From: Nitrospirota bacterium
Lineage (GTDB): Bacteria > Nitrospirota > Thermodesulfovibrionia > UBA6902
Length of the DNA stretch: 6,795 bases
Direction of reading: 5' to 3'
Assembly: GCA_024277515.1 (NCBI GenBank)
Contig: JAJRVB010000289.1
Coordinates: 1 to 6,795 of the forward strand
Shown here: positions 1 through 4,886 of the stretch, piece by piece
Layout: each line of letters begins with the position of its first letter
Position numbering within the stretch: position 1 is the stretch's first letter
The notes under the pieces: generated by a model
Database searches by the model: none
What the model saw: only the letters and a program-made list of their open reading frames with translations
Told to the model about the DNA's origin: nothing
Program-made: the position numbers and the translations under genes

Positions 1-138
1 CAGAGTGTCGGTCATCCCGTTACCAGGCTTATCCGGATAAGGATAAACGGCCTGTCGCTGGGAGAACTCAAACCTGGAGAATATCGTTATCTTACTCCTG
101 ATCAGGTACAGAAACTCAAGGAAGAAGTCTTTCGGTGA
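1..138 (+). CDS. rluB: C-terminal end of an RluB/RsuA-family rRNA pseudouridine synthase (partial)
   Basis: The window opens inside a reading frame that gives 45 residues before a TGA stop. The tail reads GHPVTRLIRIRINGLSLGEL, followed by KPGEYRYLTPDQVQKLK. This matches the typical C-terminus of the RsuA/RluB/RluE/RluF pseudouridine synthases, where a G-HPV-x-RL-x-R-x-R-I segment is followed by a basic strand and a LKPGE-x-R-x-L motif. Family members isomerise a specific uridine in 16S or 23S rRNA in the cytoplasm; RluB acts on 23S rRNA near the peptidyl transferase centre. The catalytic aspartate and N-terminal S4 domain lie upstream of the window, so the exact paralogue cannot be confirmed and the symbol is the most likely one. 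The stop is 84 nt before aspS, so the two could be cotranscribed, although a long inverted repeat lies between them. Confidence 0.75.
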   Translation, partial: QSVGHPVTRLIRIRINGLSLGELKPGEYRYLTPDQVQKLKEEVFR

Positions 139-142
139 TTAA

Positions 143-187
143 TTTTCAGTTGTCGGTTTCTTTAACCTGAAAACTGACAACTGAAGA
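143..187. repeat. Long inverted repeat (hairpin) between rluB and aspS
   Basis: Bases 143-159 can pair with 171-187 over 17 consecutive positions, two of them G-U wobbles, leaving an 11-nt loop at 160-170. The core arms are CAGTTGTCGGTTT (147-159) and AAACTGACAACTG (171-183). The stem is AT-rich and has no T-run on its 3' side, so it is a poor match to a Rho-independent terminator of rluB. The arms consist of the same heptamer unit (AACTGAC/AACTGAA) that continues downstream, so the structure looks like a dispersed repeat inserted in the gap. A role in mRNA processing or stability is possible but unproven. Confidence 0.7.
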
Positions 188-206
188 CTGATAACTGATA
201 ACTAAA
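165..206 (+). repeat. Degenerate heptanucleotide tandem repeat, consensus AACTGAN
   Basis: From 172 the sequence divides into aactgac, aactgaa, gactgat, aactgat and aactaaa, five 7-nt units with a constant ACT core. The preceding seven bases (165-171, acctgaa) are a weaker sixth unit. The left arm of the adjoining hairpin carries the same unit on the opposite strand. The 7-nt period and degeneracy resemble the short tandemly repeated repetitive (STRR) heptamers known from cyanobacteria and similar low-complexity repeats in other bacteria. The array ends about 16 nt before the aspS start codon, so it lies in or next to the aspS 5' untranslated region. Confidence 0.75.
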
Positions 207-222
207 AAGGTAGGGCAAAAAA

Positions 223-2022
223 ATGAGAACACATGTGTGCGGAGAAGTCGGGGTCAAAGATGCCGGGTCGGACATAAAACTGGTTGGATGGACAAACAAG
301 TGGCGCGACCACGGCGGTGTTGTTTTTATTGACCTCAGGGACAGGAGCGGACTGGTGCAGATCGTATTCAGTCCTGAAGTAGACAGGGAAATTCATAAGG
401 CGGCACACAGAATAAGAAACGAGTTTGTTATTCAGGTGGAAGGAACAGTGAGGCATAGACCGGAAGGCACGGTAAACACCTCAATCCCTACTGGAGAGGT
501 TGAGGTGGTTGTGAAAAAACTCACCGTGCTGAATAAGTGCAAGCCCCTTCCGTTTATGGTTGATGATGAGACTGACGCCTCGGAGATGCTGCGGTACAGG
601 CACAGGTACCTTGATCTGAGAAGACCCGTTATTCAGCAAAATTTTATTGTCAGACACAAGGCGACCATGTCAATTCGCAACTATCTGGATTCTCACGGTT
701 TCCTGGACATTGAAACCCCCATACTTACAAAGAGCACCCCTGAAGGCGCACGGGACTACCTCGTGCCGAGCAGGACCAACCCCGGCCATTTTTTTGCGCT
801 CCCGCAGTCACCGCAGATCTTCAAGCAGATACTCATGGTGGCGGGAATGGAGAGGTACTACCAGATAGTCAGGTGTTTCCGCGATGAAGACCTCAGGGCG
901 GACAGGCAGCCTGAATTCACTCAGGTTGATATGGAGATGTCTTTTATCGAAAGAGAAGATATTATGGAGATCATAGAGGAAATGATCCGGAAGGTGTTCT
1001 CAGATACGCTCGGTGTAGAGACGGCAGAACCCTTTCCGCATCTGACATATAGTGATGCCGTGGAGCGGTTTGGTACGGACAAACCTGACCTCAGGTTCGG
1101 ACTTGAGCTGAAAAATGTTAGTGACATAGTGAAGGACACTTCTTTCAAGGTGTTTCTGGATACGATAAACAGGGGCGGTATCATAAAGGGGCTGAATGCG
1201 AAGGGCCTGGCTGATTATTCCAGGAAAGACCTTGATGACCTTACTAAGGACGTTCAGGGTTATGGCGCGAAAGGCCTTGCATGGATGAAGGTGAAGGGGA
1301 GCATCGAATCTCCCATTGCAAAGTTTTTCCCTGAAGATACGCTGAAGGCCCTGGTTGAGAGGTTTGGTGCGGAAGACGGAGACCTTCTGCTTTTTGTCGC
1401 TGACAGGGCGGATGTTGCAAATGCCTGCCTTGCAAAGCTCAGAAATGAGATGGCAAAAAGGCTCGATCTTATAAAAGAGGGTGTTTACAGATTTGCCTGG
1501 ATCACAGACTTCCCGCTTTTTGAATGGAACGAGGATGAAAAGCGTTTTCAGGCCATGCACCATCCCTTTACCGCTCCGATGGCGGAAGATATGGACAGGT
1601 TTTATTCCCTGGATATTTCTTCTTCACTCCGGACTCCAAACTCCGAACTCTCAACTCTTCGTGCCCAGGCATATGACATTGTATTAAACGGGCATGAAAT
1701 CGGCGGCGGAAGCATCCGTATTCACAAGAAAGACATACAGGACAGGATGTTTCAGCTTTTGAACATTTCCAGGAAAGAGGCGGACACTAAATTCGGCTTC
1801 CTCCTTGAAGCCCTGGAGTATGGCGCACCGCCTCACGGCGGGATAGCCCTCGGCCTTGACCGGCTTGTAATGATAATGGCCGGCGCTGGTTCAATACGGG
1901 ATGTCATCGCCTTTCCCAAGACCCAGAAAGCGGTCTGTCCCCTAAGTAATGCTCCGTCTGATGTGGATCCAGGGCAGCTCAAAGAGCTCGGTATCAGGCT
2001 GGATATCGATGATTTAGAGTAA
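223..2022 (+). CDS. aspS: Aspartyl-tRNA synthetase, probably non-discriminating (Asp/Asn) type
   Basis: This 599-residue class IIb synthetase charges tRNA with aspartate in the cytoplasm; bacterial AspRS is usually about 590 residues. Order of parts: an OB-fold anticodon-binding domain (about 1-110; GWTNKWRDHGG, then FIDLRDRSG), class II motif 1 region, motif 2 at FRDEDLRADRQPEF (219-232), the bacterial GAD insertion domain (roughly 285-420), HHPFT near 446-450, GGGSIRIH, and motif 3 at GIALGLDRL (540-548) with R547. His30 and Gly82 (in RPEGTVN) match the residues that mark non-discriminating enzymes, as shown for Pseudomonas aeruginosa, so it may also charge tRNA-Asn. Residues about 468-479 are extra relative to homologues I remember and coincide with a heptamer repeat. 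The ATG at 223 places the N-terminal MRTHVCGEV at the family position; the ribosome site is weak (AAGG and AGGG, 206-215). Arginine codons are mainly AGG/AGA. Confidence 0.96.
   Translation: MRTHVCGEVGVKDAGSDIKLVGWTNKWRDHGGVVFIDLRDRSGLVQIVFSPEVDREIHKAAHRIRNEFVIQVEGTVRHRPEGTVNTSIPTGEVEVVVKKLTVLNKCKPLPFMVDDETDASEMLRYRHRYLDLRRPVIQQNFIVRHKATMSIRNYLDSHGFLDIETPILTKSTPEGARDYLVPSRTNPGHFFALPQSPQIFKQILMVAGMERYYQIVRCFRDEDLRADRQPEFTQVDMEMSFIEREDIMEIIEEMIRKVFSDTLGVETAEPFPHLTYSDAVERFGTDKPDLRFGLELKNVSDIVKDTSFKVFLDTINRGGIIKGLNAKGLADYSRKDLDDLTKDVQGYGAKGLAWMKVKGSIESPIAKFFPEDTLKALVERFGAEDGDLLLFVADRADVANACLAKLRNEMAKRLDLIKEGVYRFAWITDFPLFEWNEDEKRFQAMHHPFTAPMAEDMDRFYSLDISSSLRTPNSELSTLRAQAYDIVLNGHEIGGGSIRIHKKDIQDRMFQLLNISRKEADTKFGFLLEALEYGAPPHGGIALGLDRLVMIMAGAGSIRDVIAFPKTQKAVCPLSNAPSDVDPGQLKELGIRLDIDDLE
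1625..1659 (+). repeat. Five degenerate heptamers inserted in frame inside aspS
   Basis: The tract splits into cactccg, gactcca, aactccg, aactctc and aactctt, a 7-nt period with consensus AACTCNN. It encodes about residues 468-479 of AspRS (SSLRTPNSELST). From memory, Bacillus and E. coli AspRS have about 20 residues between HHPFT and the following AYD; here there are 32, so the net gain is about 12 codons (36 nt), close to the 35-nt tract. The downstream frame is intact (RAQAYDIVLNG, GGGSIRIH). This looks like a short dispersed repeat that entered the gene without breaking it. The repeat pattern is seen directly; the insertion origin is inferred. Confidence 0.7.
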
Positions 2023-2051
2023 AATCGATTTAATACGCAAATAAAGGTATA

Positions 2052-2080
2052 AGAATGGCATGGGCAGCCTTTCTGTTTTG
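2052..2080 (+). terminator. Possible weak Rho-independent terminator of aspS
   Basis: Bases 2052-2059 (agaatggc) can pair with 2067-2074 (gcctttct) through seven pairs and one U-U mismatch, around a 7-nt loop. A short T-rich stretch (GTTTTG, 2075-2080) follows. Stem GC content and T-run are both modest, so termination may be inefficient. The position 30 nt after the aspS stop and upstream of an independent promoter fits a transcription unit boundary. Confidence 0.4.
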
Positions 2081-2165
2081 ATGTTCAAGTGATTGAAATA
2101 TTGAAATAATTTATGTTTTTTCAGCCTGAATAAGCAAAAATTATATATTAATTTAAATTTTTATA

Positions 2166-2194
2166 TTGACTCTATCAGAAGCGACTTATATCAT
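2166..2194 (+). promoter_or_regulatory. Sigma70-like promoter for adk (and probably sat)
   Basis: TTGACT (2166-2171) is one base from the -35 consensus, TATCAT (2189-2194) is one base from the -10 consensus, and the spacer is exactly 17 nt. A very AT-rich tract lies directly upstream. Transcription would begin near 2201, giving a leader of about 140 nt before adk. This is the best promoter match I found in the gaps of the window. No upstream regulator site could be identified. Confidence 0.6.
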
Positions 2195-2259
2195 ATCTTC
2201 TTATTAGTCCTTCTTCTTGTATTTATTAATTTTTTGCAAACGGGTTAATACCACTTTTA

Positions 2260-2301
2260 GTCTAAATCCTAAAACAGGTGTTTTGCCGTCAAAATTTAGA
2301 C
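2260..2301 (+). promoter_or_regulatory. Structured 5' leader of adk (nested hairpin)
   Basis: GTCTAAAT (2260-2267) is perfectly complementary to ATTTAGAC (2294-2301). Inside this stem, AAAAC (2271-2275) pairs with GTTTT (2280-2284) around the loop AGGT. The structure lies in the predicted leader, about 30 nt upstream of the adk ribosome site (AAGGAG, 2331-2336). No known riboswitch class is recognisable. The AT-rich stems are moderate in stability, so the folding may be incidental. Confidence 0.35.
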
Positions 2302-2342
2302 AGCTGATTTTGTCCTCTAAATAATCTGAAAAGGAGAAGCAA

Positions 2343-2987
2343 ATGAGATTAGTTTTATTAGGAGCTCCCGGGGCCGGGAAAGGAACACAGGCCAAGAAAC
2401 TTATTGAAAAGTATGGTATCCCGCAGATCTCTACCGGTGATATCCTGAGAAAGGCCGTGGCAGACGGTACTCCCCTTGGAAAGGAAGCAAAATCATACAT
2501 GGATTCAGGCGGACTCGTTCCGGATTCCGTTGTTATCGGACTCGTTAAAGAGAGGATTGCCCAGGATGACTGCAAGAAAGGCTATATCCTTGACGGCTTC
2601 CCGAGGACCACTCCCCAGGCTGAAGCCCTCGACGCTGTCCTGGCTGAGATGAACTCTCCTCTTGATACAGCGCTCAGCGTTGATGTTGACCCTGAAATCC
2701 TGATGAAAAGGCTCACCGGCAGAAGGACCTGCAAGGGCTGTCAGCAGATGTATAACCTGCATTTTAACCCGCCCCGGAAAGAAGGGGTATGCGACAAATG
2801 CGGCGGAGAGCTCTTTCAGAGAGATGATGACAAAGAAGATACAATAAAAAACAGGCTCGAAGTTTATGAGAAATCCACGGCCCCCCTTATCGATTATTAT
2901 GGTAAGAAAAACATCCTGAAATCAGTTGAAGGCATGGGCAGTGTTGACGATATATTTAATAAAGTTTGTTCAATACTTGAAGCATAA
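2343..2987 (+). CDS. adk: Adenylate kinase, zinc-lid type
   Basis: This 214-residue cytoplasmic enzyme interconverts AMP + ATP and 2 ADP. The length is typical for the long bacterial form. The P-loop GAPGAGKGT is at residues 7-15, the AMP-site STGD at 30-33, DGFPRT at 84-89, the lid start with R123 and GRR at 126-128, and QRDDD at 159-163. The lid has four cysteines, C130 and C133 (CKGC) plus C150 and C153 (CDKC), the structural zinc site seen in Bacillus-type enzymes and absent from E. coli Adk. The ATG is 6 nt after AAGGAG. A promoter about 150 nt upstream and a gap of only 37 nt to sat suggest an adk-sat transcript. In this context the likely job is to recycle the AMP released by APS reductase. 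Nine of ten arginine codons are AGA/AGG, matching aprBA and unlike sat. Confidence 0.97.
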   Translation: MRLVLLGAPGAGKGTQAKKLIEKYGIPQISTGDILRKAVADGTPLGKEAKSYMDSGGLVPDSVVIGLVKERIAQDDCKKGYILDGFPRTTPQAEALDAVLAEMNSPLDTALSVDVDPEILMKRLTGRRTCKGCQQMYNLHFNPPRKEGVCDKCGGELFQRDDDKEDTIKNRLEVYEKSTAPLIDYYGKKNILKSVEGMGSVDDIFNKVCSILEA

Positions 2988-3012
2988 AACAAATAAAAAC
3001 TGATTGTTCACC

Positions 3013-3020
3013 AAGGAGGG
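3013..3020 (+). promoter_or_regulatory. Strong ribosome binding site that fixes the sat start
   Basis: AAGGAGGG lies 4 nt before the ATG at 3025. An in-frame TTG at 3004 would add seven residues, but those codons would run through this Shine-Dalgarno sequence and no ribosome site precedes the TTG. The N-terminus then reads MSIIKPHGSDELNPL, as in dissimilatory ATP sulfurylases. Confidence 0.85.
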
Positions 3021-3024
3021 AAAA

Positions 3025-4224
3025 ATGTCAATAATTAAACCACACGGTTCAGACGAACTGAATCCACTATATGTATATGACACGGCTGAAAATGAGGCCC
3101 TGCAGAAAGAAGCTGAAGGTCTGGCCTCTATTGTTGTGAGCTCAGGCACGGCAGCTAATGCGGTTATGATGGGCGCAGGTTACTTTAACCCGTTAACAGG
3201 CTACATGAATAAAGCCGATGCCCTGTCTGTTGCCAATAACATGAAGACCACTTCAGGTCTGTTCTGGCCGACACCTATATTGAATCTGGTTCAAGATGCG
3301 GGTTCTATCAAGGCCGGCGACCGAATTGCACTGAAAGATCCAAATGTCGTAGGCAATCCCGTACTGGCTGTGATGGATGTAGAAGCGGTTGAAGAATTCA
3401 GCGATGAAGAGATGGCGCTGATGTCTGAAAAAGTTTATGCGCCAAGCCCTGACGAAGCTCACCCTGGTGTTGATGCATTCAACGCTCAGGGTAAAGTTTG
3501 TCTGTCAGGTCCAATCAAAGTGCTGAACTTCTCTTACTTCCAGGATGAATTCCCGGACACGTTCCGTACTGCGGTTGAAATTCGCAACGAAATCGCTGAG
3601 CACGGCTGGAAGAAAGTTGTTGCTTTCCAGACTCGTAACCCGATGCATCTGGCTCACGAAGAACTTTGCCACATGGCAATGAAGCGGTGCGGGTGTGACG
3701 GTCTGGTCATTCACATGTTGCTTGGTAAATTGAAACCGGGCGATATACCGGCGCCTGTTCGTGATGCCGCGATCCGCAAAATGGTTGAACTGTACTTCCC
3801 GCCAAACAGTGTAATGGTTACCGGTTACGGTTTTGATATGCTTTATGCCGGTCCTCGCGAAGGTGTATTGCACGCAGTATTCCGTCAGAACATGGGCGCA
3901 ACCCACTTCATTGTTGGTCGTGACCACGCCGGGGTAGGTGATCACTACGGTGCATTCGACGCTCAGACTATCTTCAAAGATCAGGTGCCTGCCGGCGCCC
4001 TGGAAATAGAAATTTTCAATGCCGACCACACTGCATACTCGAAGAAGCTGGACAAGGTTGTGATGATGTGCGAAGCGCCTGATCATACAAAAGACGACTT
4101 TGTTCTGCTTTCAGGTACAAAAGTTCGTGAAATGTTAGGAAAGGGTATTGCCCCGCCTAAAGAATTCTCACGTCCTGAAGTGGCTGAGATTCTGATTAAT
4201 TATTATCAGAGTCTTAAAAAATAA
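3025..4224 (+). CDS. sat: ATP sulfurylase (sulfate adenylyltransferase), dissimilatory type
   Basis: This 399-residue protein (from the ATG at 3025) catalyses ATP + sulfate giving APS + pyrophosphate in the cytoplasm, the first step of sulfate reduction, or the reverse in sulfite oxidation. It is the homo-oligomeric Sat family, not the CysDN type. It has an N-terminal PUA-like domain (about 1-165) and an adenylyltransferase domain. Nucleotide-binding motifs are QTRNPMHLAHE (202-212; H208 and H211 form the HxxH pair), GRDHAG (298-303) and SGTKVREML (363-371). There is no C-terminal APS kinase domain. It lies 37 nt after adk and 222 nt before aprB. Base use is odd: none of its 12 arginine codons is AGA/AGG (mostly CGT and CGC), and about two thirds of its leucine codons are CTG. 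The neighbours show the opposite, which suggests acquisition from another lineage, perhaps a gammaproteobacterium. Confidence 0.96.
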   Translation: MSIIKPHGSDELNPLYVYDTAENEALQKEAEGLASIVVSSGTAANAVMMGAGYFNPLTGYMNKADALSVANNMKTTSGLFWPTPILNLVQDAGSIKAGDRIALKDPNVVGNPVLAVMDVEAVEEFSDEEMALMSEKVYAPSPDEAHPGVDAFNAQGKVCLSGPIKVLNFSYFQDEFPDTFRTAVEIRNEIAEHGWKKVVAFQTRNPMHLAHEELCHMAMKRCGCDGLVIHMLLGKLKPGDIPAPVRDAAIRKMVELYFPPNSVMVTGYGFDMLYAGPREGVLHAVFRQNMGATHFIVGRDHAGVGDHYGAFDAQTIFKDQVPAGALEIEIFNADHTAYSKKLDKVVMMCEAPDHTKDDFVLLSGTKVREMLGKGIAPPKEFSRPEVAEILINYYQSLKK

Positions 4225-4310
4225 AATTTGTCTTGATTTAAAGGCAATGAAGGTCTGGCCGGGAAGGTTGAGGTCAGGATACATAAACATGCTGAAGGAT
4301 AAAACAGCTT

Positions 4311-4347
4311 GCCCTCTTTGTAGAAGGCATATCTACCTGAAGGGGGC
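4311..4347 (+). promoter_or_regulatory. Strong imperfect hairpin in the sat-aprB gap
   Basis: Bases 4311-4318 (gccctctt) pair with 4340-4347 (aagggggc) through eight pairs, one of them G-U. After a small internal loop, GTAGA (4320-4324) pairs with TCTAC (4332-4336) around the loop aggcata. No T-run follows, so it is not a classic intrinsic terminator. It could mark a processing or stability site in a sat-aprBA transcript, or lie within a small RNA. The structure is seen in the sequence; the role is inferred. Confidence 0.5.
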
Positions 4348-4367
4348 GTTAATCATAAATGTGTAAG

Positions 4368-4383
4368 GCAGCCATATGGTTGC
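4368..4383. promoter_or_regulatory. Near-perfect 16-nt palindrome, possible operator
   Basis: GCAGCCAT followed by ATGGTTGC is symmetric about its centre except for one position. It lies 64 nt upstream of aprB. Such dyads often bind dimeric regulators, but it matches no operator that I recognise. Confidence 0.3.
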
Positions 4384-4390
4384 AGGATTT

Positions 4391-4415
4391 GCTAAACGAT
4401 AGCTTAATTTAAGCT
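4391..4415. promoter_or_regulatory. Overlapping alternative inverted repeats upstream of aprB
   Basis: AGCTTAA and TTAAGCT form a perfect inverted repeat with a one-base centre at 4401-4415. GCTA (4391-4394) can instead pair with TAGC (4400-4403), which shares bases with the left arm, so the two pairings exclude each other. The element ends 16 nt before the aprB ribosome site. It may be an operator or a simple RNA switch; chance in an AT-rich gap is also possible. I see no good promoter match near it. Confidence 0.3.
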
Positions 4416-4446
4416 GACAAAAAAACAAAAGAAGGAGGTATTACAA

Positions 4447-4866
4447 ATGCCAAGTTTCGTAATCGCGGAAAAATGTGACGGTTGTAAGGCACAGGACAAG
4501 ACTGCATGTCAGTATATCTGTCCTAACGACCTTATGGCGCTCGACAGGGATCTCATGAAGGCATACAATCAGGAGCCCGAACAGTGCTGGGAGTGCTACA
4601 ACTGTGTCAAGATCTGCCCGCAGCAGGCAATTGAGGTCAGGGGATATGCGGACTTTGTCCCGCTTGACGCCAATGTCATTCCAATGAGAGGTACCGACGC
4701 CATAATGTGGACTGTCAAGTTCAGAAACGGCATCCTCAAAAGATTCAAGTTCCCCATCAGGACAACAGCTGAAGATTCAGTCGATTGCTATACCGGCAAG
4801 CCGGAAGCAGATATGTCAAAGGTAAAAGAGCCCGGGTTCTTTAATGTCCCGGCCCGCTCAGAATAA
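4447..4866 (+). CDS. aprB: Adenylylsulfate (APS) reductase beta subunit, two [4Fe-4S] ferredoxin-like subunit
   Basis: This 139-residue cytoplasmic iron-sulfur protein carries electrons to the FAD of AprA for APS + 2e giving sulfite + AMP. Eight cysteines form two cluster motifs: C10, C13, C21 and C25 (with the expanded spacing typical of AprB) and C47, C50, C53 and C57 (CWECYNCVKICP). W48 matches the tryptophan that sits between cluster and flavin in the Archaeoglobus fulgidus enzyme. The segment from about 64 (VRGYADFVPL) through KFRNG and KRFKFPIRTT (98-107) is the conserved C-terminal part that wraps onto AprA. A near-perfect Shine-Dalgarno AAGGAGGT (4432-4439) precedes the ATG by 7 nt. 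aprA begins 20 nt downstream, so the two are surely cotranscribed. Six of seven arginine codons are AGA/AGG. Confidence 0.97.
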   Translation: MPSFVIAEKCDGCKAQDKTACQYICPNDLMALDRDLMKAYNQEPEQCWECYNCVKICPQQAIEVRGYADFVPLDANVIPMRGTDAIMWTVKFRNGILKRFKFPIRTTAEDSVDCYTGKPEADMSKVKEPGFFNVPARSE

Positions 4867-4886
4867 TAAAAGGAGGAAAAAAGATA

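Larger units (their letters stand above)
2023..2342. other. AT-rich 320-nt intergenic region between aspS and adk
   Basis: No convincing gene lies here on either strand. The segment is much richer in A and T than its flanks, most of all at 2100-2165. It holds a weak terminator-like hairpin after aspS, a perfect tandem octamer ATTGAAAT (2092-2099 and 2100-2107), a sigma70-like promoter and a structured leader, each listed separately. The AT-rich tract just upstream of the promoter could serve as an UP element. Confidence 0.7.

Noticed and set aside
143..187. Intrinsic terminator for the rluB-like gene
   Set aside because: The stem is AT-rich and lacks a T-run on the 3' side; its heptamer make-up identifies it better as a repeat element.
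1000..1563. Minus-strand frame of 187 codons inside aspS
   Set aside because: Entirely antisense to conserved AspRS sequence and without recognisable motifs; a by-product of aspS codon use.
2204..2575. Minus-strand frame of 123 codons across the adk leader and 5' end
   Set aside because: Over half of it is antisense to the conserved P-loop region of adk, and its composition shows no known domain or ribosome site.
3004..3024. Upstream TTG start adding seven residues to Sat
   Set aside because: These codons overlap the strong Shine-Dalgarno sequence for the ATG at 3025, and the added residues have no family counterpart.
4247..4366. Small + strand frame of 39 codons in the sat-aprB gap, containing a CPLC motif
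   Set aside because: It has only a weak, closely spaced purine stretch before its ATG, matches no family I know, and runs through the strong hairpin at 4311-4347, which better explains the sequence.
4380..4409. Promoter for aprBA (TTGCAG with a TTAATT-like -10)
   Set aside because: The -35 matches only three of six consensus bases and the -10 is poor, so it is not better than chance in this AT-rich stretch.
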